From Asterias rubens (taxonomy: Eukaryota > Echinodermata > Asteroidea > Forcipulatida > Asteriidae), in assembly GCF_902459465.1 (NCBI RefSeq), contig NC_047070.1, forward strand, positions 13,959,656 to 14,023,655: 64,000 bases of DNA, in the 5' to 3' direction. Within the stretch, counting starts at the first letter, position 1, and each line of letters opens with the position of its first letter. Positions 32,501 through 43,620 of the stretch are shown piece by piece. A model generated the notes under the pieces. It did no database searches. It was not told where the DNA came from and worked only from the letters and a program-made list of their open reading frames with translations. The translations under genes were made by a program, and so were the position numbers.

Positions 32501-33080
32501 CCGGCATTGGTCCGACCAATCCGGCATGGTTGATCGTGGGATATCGTTTGTGTATGTGTTGGCTTTGAGCCTCTCCCTTCCATGTGATGGTTGGGTCTTT
32601 TTTATCCTTTTACAGCGAACATGGGACTTTGATCAAGTCCACATTTGCTCTTCAGGCCAGCGTTGGTCTGACCAATCCGGCACAGGTGATAGTGAGATAT
32701 TCTTTGTCTCCCTACCCTCTGTATGATGGCTTTGCGCCTCTCCCATCCATGCTATGATGGTTGGGTCCCTTAATCCTTCTAAAGCAAATTGCAGCGTTAC
32801 TCAAGTCCACATTTGCTCTTCTGGCCGGCATTGGTCCGACCAATCCGGCACAGGTGATAGTGAGATATCCTTTGTCCCACTACCCTCTATAAGTTGGCTT
32901 TGCACCTCTCCCATCCATGCTATGATGGTTGGGTCCCTTAATCCTTTTAAAGCAAACTGGGACTTTGATCAAGTCCTCATTTGCTCTTCTGTCTGGCATT
33001 GGTCCAGGGGAAACTGGGAATCCTTTGCCCCACTATTCTCTTTATCTTGGCTCTTTGCCTCTCCCTTCATGCTGTGATGG
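29600..33080. repeat. 168-bp satellite array with higher-order repeat
   Basis: About 20 units of about 168 bp (some shortened to about 120-164). Each holds GATGGTTGGGTC, CTTTGATCAAGTCCACATT, TTGGTCCGACCAATCCGGC and TATATGTTGGCTTTG. The first unit (29600-29860) is strongly diverged, while those from 30200 on are 90% or more alike by eye. A block of five units (about 784 bp, from about 30693) is repeated almost exactly from about 31477, with one unit fewer in the second copy. Because 168 is a multiple of three, long frames stay open on both strands; I regard them as by-products. Confidence 0.93.
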
Positions 33081-33081
33081 T

Positions 33082-33690
33082 TTGGTCCTTTAATACTATT
33101 TCAAGCTCAATCCAGTCAAATGAAATGCCTTAACTTTAAGTTGTACATCCTTTCATTCAGTAAAAAAATAAATGCAGAAAACTGTACAAGACGTGATCTG
33201 TGTGCAGCACGTTGGGCGAAAGTGTTTTAAAGTTTGTGAAGAAATTGCAAAAGCCTGAGCCATACTTTTGGTACTGTGCCAGTAGATAAAACCACTTGTT
33301 AGAGCAATACGCTTTTGGGCAATTCTTGGTTGTGGCTGTTTTTCTCCCTTTTCGTAAAACGTTGTAGGTGTAAGATTTAGACATTGGTGTAAACACTCAT
33401 GTTTGATGCTCCGGCAGCAGTATCGTCAATGCGAGCGCATAACAAAAAGGTTTTTAGCTCTTCGTGAAAATTCTAATCGATTTTCTTGAGGTTTGTGTCT
33501 TTCATCAACGTGGAAAAATCCTTCGTGAAAATGCTGAAGACATAATATGTCTGGTGAGTACCTTTCGATGCTTTCAGTGTTTATTTATTTTTGACTTAAT
33601 GAAAACACTAATGTACAATTTACAAGAGAAATGCATTTTATTTACTAATGGGAATATCAAAGAAAAACAAAGGGATTTTTAACTACAAGT
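33082..33690. other. Nonrepetitive stretch after the satellite
   Basis: I see no recognisable gene. GAAGACATAATATGTCTG|GTGAGTACC (donor at 33553) could end an exon of the putative plus-strand transcript, but the upstream boundary is unclear. Confidence 0.25.
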
Positions 33691-33699
33691 TTACTATTT

Positions 33700-34110
33700 A
33701 TTAATGTACATACAAATTACTGATTATAAAAACTAACACAAAAACTTATTATATAGCAACCAATACAACCAACTTTTTTTTAATTAGAAATATATATATA
33801 TTTTAGTTCCATTAAGTTTTGCTACTAACATCTAAAAAGAAATAGCTCTCTAAGATTTTATTACTAACAACAAATGTACACAATGCAGAGGTATCTTAAT
33901 AATATATGTTAACAAAATTTAATTATTAAACATGTTAAATTATTCTAATTGCATTAAGTGTTTGGTAGCTATACATGCTACTAACATCTAAAAAGAAATA
34001 GCTCTCTATGATTTAATGAGACTAACAAAAAAAGGACTTATTACAAAAGTATTTGATTATATATGTTATTAAAAATTAATGATTTAAAATGTTAAATTTA
34101 TATAAGTTGG
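33700..34110. repeat. AT-rich tandem repeat, part 1
   Basis: Units of about 155 bp carry GCTACTAACATCTAAAAAGAAATAGCTCTCTA, then an AT-rich segment with TGTTAAATTA. The same repeat resumes at 36800-37440. Confidence 0.75.
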
Positions 34111-34315
34111 ACTCTACTTGATCTTGTGTTTTTTCCCTAAATGATACTTATAAATGTATTCATAATTATTAGGAAATCATTAACCCCGCGGGTTAAGAAG
34201 AAAACCAAACACAATGTACTTGATTCAAACTTGTCAGAAAAGGTTTTTAATCAACCCTGCATGAGTTTTTGCACACTGTTGGCTTACAAATGTATTTTGT
34301 ATTTTTTCCTTTCAG

Positions 34316-34456
34316 AGTCAGACATGAAGCTCCTAGTTCCCTGAAATCAAGTGCAGAGGGAATCTCCTCTACTGACATCTTGAAGGCTGCATGGTACGCA
34401 AATCAAAACATCAGACTCGTCAAGACATCTTTAAAGCAGTTCATCTATAGGTCATG
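34316..34456 (+). ncRNA. Putative last exon of the plus-strand transcript
   Basis: The strong acceptor TTTTTTCCTTTCAG precedes AGTCAGACATGAAGC. One frame stays open to a TGA at 34455-34457 (residues include DILKAAWYANQNIRLVKTSL), but nothing is recognisable, so coding status is undecided. Confidence 0.3.
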
Positions 34457-34660
34457 AAAGAACAATCCAGCAATTAGTTGTCATCAATATTGAGACATTG
34501 TAGGTGAAATATTTTGATATTGATAATGTTTGTAATCGTCCTATAGTGGGCTGTTTTATTTGTAGCACCATAAGTACACCATAAGCAAGCAAGCATATAT
34601 GCGGTTTTTATGCTATGAAATTAGCGATCTTAGAGTCTTGGTGGTGCGGCGGTTCGTTTG

Positions 34661-34842
34661 AAATTTGACGGAGGAGTGCGGCGGTCGAAAGGAATTGACA
34701 GAGGAGTGCGGCGGTCGAAAGGAATTGACGGAGGAGTGCGGCGGTCGAAAGGAATTGACAGAGGAGTGCGGCGGTCGAAAGGAATTGACAGAGGAGTGCG
34801 GCGGTCAAAAGGAATTGACGGAGGAGTGCGGCGGTTCGATTA
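34661..34842. repeat. 30-bp GC-rich minisatellite, six copies
   Basis: The unit GAGGAGTGCGGCGGTCGAAA plus GGAATTGAC(A/G) is tandem six times, within otherwise AT-rich DNA. A unit length divisible by three keeps several frames open. Confidence 0.92.
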
Positions 34843-35304
34843 AAGGGACCTGGACACGTGCACGTGGCATGTGGGGTCCTACTTCCGGCTCGGGCCACTG
34901 GGTGGTTGATCTTAAAGGTGCATTTGGGCTCCTCATCTGTCAGGATGGTGCCGGTGTTATCACAAGTATGGTTGACCAACGGAAGTAGTCCCTAGTCCTT
35001 TCAACTAGGGACCGCGTTACTAAGAGTAGGGAGGCTGTCCTGGCGCCGAAGTTGGGACAGTGGACCGGACCCGTCCCCTTAAGGGGCGGTGCAATGGCTC
35101 TTACGATCTCAGAAAGCGCGTGGGGCCGGTATCCTGGAACCTGCACGATGGTAGCCCTGCTAATTGAACTAAGCTAACCAGGATGACAATCAGCAAAATC
35201 TGATGACAAAAAAATGCTTGCGATGGTGTACTTATGTAGGATGTTGTGCTTTAAATATAAATGATTTGTAGAATGTATTGAACATAAATTACGTCAATGG
35301 TGGG

Positions 35305-36215
35305 AAAGTGTTGAAGGTATGTCACCCCAGTATGATGTCTTGCAGTGTATCCCATTATAGTCTGTCTCTTATCATGGGAGTGTCAGCTCCTATAATGGTG
35401 ACATTGCAAGAATGCACTTATCATGCGAAGGTGCATGCTGCTTCTGCATTGATGCTGAGGTGAATGCCACTTCTGCATTGATGCGGAGGTTCAGGACGCT
35501 TCTGCCTTGTGCGAAGCTGCGTGCTGCTTCTTCACAGTCAAACTCCCCCGGACTCAGGAAAATATAGCCCATCAATTAACTATGTTGAAGAAATCCCCCC
35601 CATGAAAGAAACAATTCATAATGCATTAACCCCTCTTAATAGATGACTGAGTGTTGAAGGCATGTCACCCCAGTATGATGTCTTGCAGTGTATCCCATTA
35701 TAGTCTGTCTCCTATCATGGGAGTGTCAGCTCCTATAATGGTGACATTGCGAGAATGCACTTATCATGCGAAGGTGCAGGCCACTTCTGCAGTGATGCAG
35801 AGGTGTGTGCCGCTTCTGCCTTGTGCGGAAGTAGTGCTGCTTCTTCACGGTCAAACTCCTTTGGACTCAGGAAAAGATAAACCATCAATTAACTATGTTG
35901 AAGAAATCCCCCCATGAAAGAAAACAAATGATGATGCAATTAACCCCCTTTAATAGATGACTAAGTGTTGAAGGCATGTCACCCCAGTATGATGTCTTGC
36001 AGTGTATCCCATTATAGTCTGTCTCTTATCATGGGAGTATCAGCTCCTATAATGGTGACATTGCGAGAATGCACTTATCATGCAAAGGTGCATGCTGCTT
36101 CTGCATTGATGCTGAGGTGCTTGCCGCTTCTGCATTGATGCGGAGGTGCGTGCTACTTCTGCCTTGTGCGGAGGTGTGGGCTGCTTCTGCACAGTCAAAA
36201 TCCAGAATCATTAGG
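35305..36215. repeat. Three tandem units of about 313-343 bp
   Basis: Units start at about 35308, 35651 and 35964 with GTGTTGAAGG(T/C)ATGTCACC. Each contains CTATAATGGTGACATTGC and a nested 22-bp repeat (TTCTGCATTGATGCGGAGGTGC). No credible coding frame. Confidence 0.92.
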
Positions 36216-36799
36216 ACAAAAGAAGTTAACAGGACTGTCATGATAATGATACTGAAAAATGTAAAAATTATACACAATAAATGAAGACGACAATTAAATT
36301 AAAAAAATTAAAAGAGGAATGCAAAATGTTCCTGTGTGGTTTGCTTTTAGAGTGTTTAATTTTGTCCATTTATTTTGTCCTTTTATTGAAGTGTCTTGTG
36401 TCTCTTTTTTTCGGTAAAAAAATACGAGGCGATTTTTTTTTAAGCGAGGCAGCTGCTGATGGGTTCGAGCGTGAGTCAGACGGGTTGAAGCGTGAGTCGG
36501 GCGGAAAATAAAGCTGTCTTGCGTGGAAGTTTTCTGCTGCCAAATAAAAGTTTTCACCTTGTAAATTATTGTTGCCATAACACCATGAAATATGTACTGG
36601 AATATGTTATTTTATTCACAGATAATGTATATATGTTACCAGATACGTTATAAGAGTTACACGACATGTACATGTGTATATTAACATGTAAAATATGTGA
36701 AATTTAATCAAGTACTAAATCACATATAAAATGAATTATGAAGAAAGCTAAACTGGGGGAAAATAATTAATTAACCTCAAAATCAAACGAGGAATTAAC

Positions 36800-37440
36800 A
36801 ATGTTGTAAATTATATGTACAAACAAATTACTGATTATAATAACTAACAAAATAACTGATGTTAAAGCGACTAATACAAACAACTTTTTCTTATTTATAA
36901 ATATATACATATTTTAGTTCCGTTAAGTTTTGCTACTTAAATCTAAAAAGAAATAGCTCTCTATGATTTTATTACTAACAACAAATTGACACATTAAAAA
37001 AAAAATATATATATATATATATATGTTAACAATGAATTATTAAACATGTTAAATTATTTTAATTGCACCTAGTGCTTGCTAGCTATACATGCTACTAACA
37101 TCTAAAAAAAAATAGCTTCCTATCATTTGATGACTTACAAAAAATTAACACATTACAAGAGTATTTGAATATATACATTATTATTAAATGGGTAGATTAT
37201 TTTAATTGCTCTAAGTGCTTGCTAGCTATACATGCTACTAACATCTGAAAAGAAATAGCTTGCAATGATTATATTACTAACAAACAATTTACACAATACA
37301 AGAGTATTTTAGTTATATGTTTTAAAAATGAATGATTAAACATGATAAATTGTTTTCATTGCATTAACTGTATGCTATACTTGCTACTAACATCTGAAAA
37401 GAAATAGCTTTCTATGATTTAATTAATAACAAATGTTTGT
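36800..37440. repeat. AT-rich tandem repeat, part 2
   Basis: At least four units of about 130-155 bp with CTACTAACATCTRAAAAGAAATAGCTT, plus an (AT)n run at 37000-37024. Same family as 33700-34110. Confidence 0.78.
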
Positions 37441-38235
37441 GATGATTGTCTTTAGTAGTTCATGAATATTACAATAAGTATGTGATTCAGGTAGTGTAAT
37501 GCTGCCTACTAACAATCAGTAACTAAATTGAGTTGTAATTAAATTTAATTGTTAAGACTATTTAAATACATTTCACTTTTGTACATTATATCACCATGGT
37601 TTTTTGTTTTTTTAATCTAAAAACATTTGAATATTTTTGAAAATTAAACGCATGTAATAACATTGTTAACTATCGGTAAAATGCTTAACTAAAATCAAAA
37701 TGTTTATACATGTAGGTCGATTTACATTAATTCTAAATTATCTAACTCTTAACAAGCCTATGTTTTAAAAATGCAGAACTAACATGTAAACATAAGAATA
37801 CTAACAATGAAATGTGTTTTTAGAACTAATTTAAACATGAACAATGTTAAAAAATAACCCTGATAAAATATTGGCAAACACCCAAGTATTAATTTATTAA
37901 TAAAATCATTTGTAGGGGTAACAGATGAGACAAAATAAATTAAGTTGGGAATTGGGGTCCACCTCCAGGCTCATAGAGACTGCTCGATGTTATTACTTTA
38001 AACTACAGTATAAAATAACATGTTATTTCTTTCTAATTATTTGAGTAAGTGTTATCACTATTGGGTGGGTGGTGGTATAAGTTTGTAGTACATGTAGTTT
38101 CAAACTTTCTTAATTAAGATACAACAACTACTAAAAGTTTTAATTTTATGAATAATATAATCAATGTATATACTCTATCAATGTAGATTATTATTATTTT
38201 ATACTTTACGTAAAACAAACGCTCTAAAGTTAAGC
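37440..38235. other. AT-rich stretch without recognisable features
   Basis: Low-complexity AT-rich DNA. I see no exon, RNA gene or clear repeat boundary. Confidence 0.4.
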
Positions 38236-38239
38236 TCTT

Positions 38240-38276
38240 GCCGTTGAAAAAGACTCTGCTGGGGTCGAAACGTCGG
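38240..38276 (+). other. Hammerhead-like relic (stem and GAAACGTC)
   Basis: GTTGAAAAAGACTCTGCTGGGGTCGAAACGTC has the GACTC...GGGTC stem II and GAAAC of Penelope-type hammerhead motifs (recalled), but the CTGATGA box is altered to TTGAAAA. It is probably inactive. Confidence 0.35.
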
Positions 38277-38474
38277 GTCTAGTCGAAATATTTTTCGCGA
38301 TACAAACTCTGCGGTGTCAGGATCGACGTGTTCGCCATCTCACTGATGCTACATCGGAGTTGTCCTGCTGATGAAGACTGCAAATTAAAGGTGCGAAAAT
38401 AATTCCAGGGTGTTGTGATTAAAAGTTCACTAGTGGGTGGGGGGGGGGTGGCAATTAAGGGAAATAACATAACT

Positions 38475-38815
38475 ATTAGGCATTATTTATTAGTGTATCG
38501 TACTTTATCGCTGTGTAAATGTATCATTAATTACGGGTTATTATTTAACTTAACTAAATTAGTTAGATTTAAATAGCATAATTATTCGGAGTTATTTATC
38601 GGTGTATCGTACCTTATCGCTATGTAACGTATCATTAATAACGGGGTTATTATTTAACTTAACTAAATTAGTTAGATTTAATTAACATAATTATTAGGCG
38701 TTATTTATCGGTGTATCGTACTTTATCGCTATGTAACGTATCGCTATGTAACGTATTGTTAATTATGGGTTATTTAACTTAACTAAATTAGTTAGATTTA
38801 AATTAAATTTTTTAA
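38475..38815. repeat. Three tandem units of about 115 bp
   Basis: Units share TTATTTATCGGTGTATCGTA, TATCGCTATGTAACGTATC and TTTAACTTAACTAAATTAGTTAGATTT. Noncoding. Confidence 0.85.
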
Positions 38816-38963
38816 TGGACACCAACACAGTTGTTTAATTTTGGTTTAATTTTTGTAGCTCGTGTAAAGGTCGAAGGTCATGGGGTGTATTTTATTTAAT
38901 TTTTTATTTTACCTTTCCATTCTAAGGTTTAAATATTAGTTCCGAGATTTTTTTTTAAGAAGC

Positions 38964-39043
38964 CAGGTAGCGCAGTGGGCTAGCTCACAGCTCCAGGAAT
39001 CCTGGAGCTGTGAGCAGGGTGGGTTCAAATCCCCTGGGGACCC
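38964..39043 (+). other. tRNA-like sequence with long self-complementary insert
   Basis: CAGGTAGCGCAGTGGGCTAG (A box) and GGGTTCAAATCCCC (B box) bracket CACAGCTCCAGGAATCCTGGAGCTGTG, a perfect 12-bp hairpin in the place of the anticodon arm. It is followed by poly-T. It could be a degenerate tRNA, a SINE head or a tRNA-like module; the acceptor stem pairing is weak. Confidence 0.5.
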
Positions 39044-39087
39044 TTTTTTTACCATTAAATAAGAAAAAAATTATTTTTTAATAAAAA

Positions 39088-39160
39088 TGGGTAGGGTTTG
39101 AACCGGGGACCTTTAGCTCTGTAAGCCCACTCTCTCACTGCTGTGCTACCGAGCTGTTAT
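39088..39160 (-). other. tRNA-like sequence, opposite orientation
   Basis: The minus strand reads AGCTCGGTAGCACAGCAGTG (A box) and GGTCCCCGGTTCAAACCC (B box). It lies 45 bp from the tRNA-like sequence at 38964-39043, head to head across a T/A-rich spacer. Likely SINE-derived. Confidence 0.45.
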
Positions 39161-39359
39161 AAAAATCTAACGGTTTTTGGAGTGATGAAGTTAAAAATGG
39201 CTGACTTAGAAATTTTTTCAAAATATTTTCTCCAAGGCTAGACCCTTGGATTTCTAGCTGATCTGAGGGCTGAGCAAGGGCTGACCAAGGGCCTTGGAGA
39301 GTAAAATTTTTAAGTGCTGAGGGGCCAAGGAGGTTGCTGGATAGTAAGTAGACCACTGG

Positions 39360-40615
39360 GTTGGGCTGGATGGGATGAGGGTTTGGGATGATGGTAGGAG
39401 TGATGGGGTTGGGTTGGACTTGTGATGAGAGCTTGGGGTGATGGGCTGGGCTGGTAGGGATGAGGGCTTGGGGTGATGGTTTAAGTGATGGACTGGGCTG
39501 GTTGGGATGAGGACTTAGGGTGATGGTTTGGGTGATGGGCTGGGCTGGTTGGGATGAGGACTTAGGGTGATGGTTTGAGTGATGGACTGGGCTGGTTGGG
39601 ATGAGGGCTTAGGGTGATGGTTTGAGTGATGGACTGGGCTGGTTGGGATGAGGACTTAGGGTGATGGTTTGAGTGATGGACTGGGCTGGTTGGGATGAGG
39701 ACTTAGGGTGATGGTTTGAGTGATGGACTGGGCTGGTTGGGATGAGGACTTAGGGTGATGGTTTAAGTGATGGACTGGGCTGGTTGGGATGAGGACTTAG
39801 GGTGATGGTTTGAGTGATGGACTGGGCTGGTTGGGATGAGGACTTAGGGTGATGGTTTGAGTGATGGACTGGGCTGGTTGGGATGAGGACTTAGGGTGAT
39901 GGTTTAAGTGATGGACTGGGCTGGTTGGGATGAGGACTTAGGGTGATGGTTTGAGTGATGGGCTGGGCTGGTTGGGATGAGGACTTAGGGTGATGGTTTG
40001 GGTGATGGGTTGGGCTGGTTGGGATGAGGACTTAGGGTGATGGTTTAAGTGATGGGCTGGGCTGGTTGGGATGAGGACTTAGGGTGATGGTTTGAGTGAT
40101 GGGCTGGGCTGGTTGGGATGAGGACTTAGGGTGATGGTTTGAGTGATGGGCTGGGCTGGTTGGGATGATGGCTTAGGGTGATGGTTTGAGTGATGGGCTG
40201 GGCTGGTTGGGATGAGGACTTAGGGTGATGGTTTGAGTGATGGGCTGGGCTGGTTGGGATGAGGACTTAGGGTGATGGTTTGGGTGATGGGTTGGGCTGG
40301 TTGGGATGAGGACTTAGGGTGATGGTTTAAGTGATGGGCTGGGCTGGTTGGGATGAGGACTTAGGGTGATGGTTTGAGTGATGGGCTGGGCTGGTTGGGA
40401 TGAGGACTTAGGGTGATGGTTTGAGTGATGGACTGGGCTGGTTGGGATGAGGACTTAGGGTGATGGTTTGGGATGAGGGCTTGGGGCGATGGGATGGGGG
40501 CTTAGGGGGATGGTTTGGGATGAGGGCTTGGGGCGATGGGATTGACTTGTTGAGATTGAGGCTTAGGGGGATGGTTTGGGATGAGGGCTTGGGGCGATGG
40601 GATGTAATCGTTGAG
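39360..40615. repeat. 47-bp G-rich minisatellite, about 23 core copies
   Basis: The core unit GTGATGGTTTGAGTGATGGA plus CTGGGCTGGTTGGGATGAGGACTTAG repeats from about 39480 to 40450, with degenerate edges. Each unit has three or four GGG runs on the plus strand. Unit variants (TTTAAG, TTTGAG, TTTGGG) recur in the same order in blocks, which suggests multi-unit duplications. Confidence 0.94.
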
Positions 40616-40689
40616 ATGGGGGATTTAAAGTGGCAGTAACATTATATTTAAAGGTGTTTTTTTTTTAAAGCCATCGATTACTTTTTCTT

Positions 40690-41215
40690 ATTAAGGTATT
40701 AAAGGTATTTTAATGGTGGTAATTTTGAATCAAAGATTAGTATTAATTTCTTTCAAATTGAGTTTAAAGGGGTTGAACTTATTTTTAAATATTGGAAGTG
40801 TTTATTTAAAGGTATGATATAAAGGTAGGGTCTTTTTGGTGGTTTAAAGGTGTGACAAAGGTTTAGTAATAATTTCTTACAATTTGAGTTTAAAGGGATG
40901 GAATTCTTTTTTAAATATTGAAATGGTTTATTTTATGGTACAATCTAAAGGTAGGGTCTTTTTTGGGTGGTTTAAAGGTGTGCAAAGGTTTAGTAATAAT
41001 TTCTTTCAAATTGAGTTTAAAGGAGTGGAATTTTTTTTAAATATTGAAATGGTTTATTTTAAGGCACTATTTAAAGGTAAGGTCTTTTTGGGTGTGACAA
41101 AGTGTTAAGTAATAATTTCTGTCAAATATTTTATTTTATATTTAAATGGTTTATTTTAAGGTATGATTTAAAGGTATGGTCTTTTGGGGTGGTTTAAAGG
41201 TGTGACAAATTGCGA
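40690..41215. repeat. About 115-bp degenerate tandem repeat, four units
   Basis: Units share AATAATTTCTTNCAAATTGAGTTTAAAGG, TTTTTTAAATATTGAAATGG and TAAAGGTAGGGTCTTTTTGG. Noncoding; it follows directly after the 47-bp array. Confidence 0.8.
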
Positions 41216-41622
41216 ATTTCCGTTAAATGTATTAAAGTGATCTTATTCCACTTTGCTGGAAAAGAATTAAGAAGGTATTTAGACCTTTTTGTTGGATTAC
41301 ATCACTGAATGGGACCAGTCCATTTTTAAGCGGGAGTTTCGTTAAGTCTAGGATCAAATAACTTTAATAATTGTAACCATAATACATTACTTGTACAATA
41401 ATGCACAGAAAATAATGGAAGGAGAGAGATTTCTTGCGTCATTTATAGAATAATTTTATTTGACAACTCCAAATAATAAGATACAAACAATTATTATATT
41501 CACTTACGGCTATTACTTTCATAACTAAGAATCTTTAAGAGTGATATTTTTACACTATTTTGCTCAGTTTTATTTAAGACTTATTTCAATTGTCTTACTT
41601 GATAATATGTATATGAACCCTT

Positions 41623-41991
41623 TAAAGGCACTGAGCATAGTTGGTAATTAATCAATAAATACTTTACCATAAAACCTTATTTGGTTACGAGCAACAAAGA
41701 GCCGTTGATAGTATAAAATACCGTGAGAAACGGCTCCTCTGAACTAACATAGTTTTTGAGAAAGAGGTAATTTCTCACTCAAATAATAAAAACCTCTAGC
41801 CAGAAGCCTCTTATTATTGGAAGCACACCATTTTGTACAACAATGGTGTTTTTTCTTTCATCATTTTCTTGCAACTTCAATAACCAATTGAATCAAAATG
41901 TTCACAGGCTTGTTTTATGCATATTTTGGGATACACCAAGTGAGAATACTGGTCTTTGATAATTATCGAACGTGTTCAGTCAGTGCCTTTA
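41623..41991. mobile_element. Foldback/MITE family A copy
   Basis: It has the usual interior landmarks (GGTTACGAGCAACAAAGAG, TTTTTGAGAAAGAGGTAA) with altered ends AAAGGCACTGAGCATAGTTG and CAGTGCCTTTAAA. Confidence 0.8.
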
Positions 41992-42168
41992 AAATTGTTT
42001 GCACTATACAAGCAGTTTTAGTAATTAGATACATTTAATCAATAATCTCCAATTTCAAATACACACAATGTGTTCTTTGCTTGTAAATGGTGAGCTTACT
42101 TTTTACAATAAACATTCCTGAGAGGTAATATTGCTTCAGGGATTTATTTAACATCAATTAAACTGCCT

Positions 42169-42551
42169 TAAAGGCACTGGACACTATTGGTAATTACTCA
42201 AAATAATTATTTGCATAAAACCTTACTTGGTAACGAGTAATGGGGAGAGGTTGATAGTATAAAACATTGTGAGAAATGACTTCCTCTGAAGTGACATAGT
42301 TTTCGAGAAAGAAGTAATTTTCCATGAGTTTGATTTCGAGAATTTGAATTTGGTCTCAAAATCAACCATCGAAACGCCCACAACTTCATGTGATATTGTG
42401 ACAAGGGTGTTTTTTCTTTCATTATTATCTCGCAACTTCGACGGGCAATTGAGCTCAAGTTTTCACAGGTTTGTTATTTTACGAATATGTTGAGACACAC
42501 CAAGTGAGAAGACTGGTCTTTGACAATTACCAATAGTGTCCAGTGTCTTTA
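42169..42551. mobile_element. Foldback/MITE family A, well-preserved copy
   Basis: TTAAAGGCACTGGACACTAT and ATAGTGTCCAGTGTCTTTAAA are near-perfect inverted ends. Interior landmarks are all present. Confidence 0.85.
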
Positions 42552-43620
42552 AATCTTACAATTAAAGTCAAAAGGGGTTTATCCATGATTACTTGATGTT
42601 TTTAATGCCTGAACCATATTTTATGTTTCCACTTTAGATTGCTCTCTGGAGCCTTTAAGATTGTAGTGCTATTAAAAGTGACTGAAAACAAATTGGTGGT
42701 ATCAATTTACTCAAGAACCGTAAATGTTTACTTGATTTATTAAACGAACGTTACAGAATTGGTAAGAAAACAAAATTGTGAAGATCACAGATTTACGTAA
42801 AACTTACACAGTCTAATGATGATGATAGTAGAAAATATTCCTTTTAAATATTTCTGTCTGAAATGTCTTATTATTTTGATGAGAATTATAAAATCTAACT
42901 TTGCATTTAGAGTTTATCGCTCAGTGAGCATTTTATTCATTTTTATTTCGGCATCGATGCAATGCAAAATTTGTAATCAGTTTTTTACTATTCTCTCGTG
43001 ACCCAGATGGCCGATCGATCTTAAAACTTCTACAGGTTTGTCAAGTTATGAATATGGTGGATTACATAAACTGCTTTAACTGCCAGCAACTGTTTTGTCA
43101 GCAAAAACCAATTCTGTAATATTCCTTTAACTAAACTGTCTTAAATCTTACAAATAAAGTCAACAAGTTGTTTATCCACAATTACTTGATGTTTTAAATG
43201 CCTTAACAATATTTTATGTTTCCAGTATAGATTGCTCCCCTAAAAACCCTGAAGCCTTTAAGGTTGTAGTGCTATGAAATGCTACTGAAAACCAATTGAC
43301 CTGGGCCCAATTTCATAGCGCTGCTGAGTGGCCGATTTTGAGCTTACTGTGTGATTTCCATTTCATAGCGCTGCTAACCATAAGCACACGAAAAGCGTGC
43401 TTACTTTCTGGTGCTTACCGCACAAAATTAAATGACGTCAGAATGCAAGTCCATAGTAAACGCGCAATATGGCCGCCCAATTTTTCTGCTAACCTGTGAA
43501 ATACGCTTGTACCTTAGCAAAATTTTCTGCTACCGCTAAGCAGCGCCATGAAGTTGCCCAGGCCCTCCTCTGGTGGTATAAATTTACTCAAGAACCATAA
43601 ATGTTTACTTGACTTCTTAA
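42541..43620. repeat. Diverged tandem duplication interrupted by two foldbacks
   Basis: Copy 1 (42544-42748) and copy 2 (43137-43298 plus 43564-43625) share TTTATCCA(T/C)(G/A)ATTACTTGATG, ATATTTTATGTTTCCA and ACTCAAGAACC(G/A)TAAATGTTTACTTG. A foldback (42749-43123, ends TTACAGAATTGGT / ACCAATTCTGTAA) separates them, and a MITE (43300-43563) splits copy 2. Confidence 0.75.
43300..43563. mobile_element. MITE with CCTGGGCCCAATTTCATAGCG ends
   Basis: CCTGGGCCCAATTTCATAGC at the left and CGCCATGAAGTTGCCCAGGCC at the right are inverted. The interior has GCGTGCTTACTTTCTGGTGC. Related to 6687-6918. Absent from the parallel position in the upstream copy of the local duplication. Confidence 0.75.
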
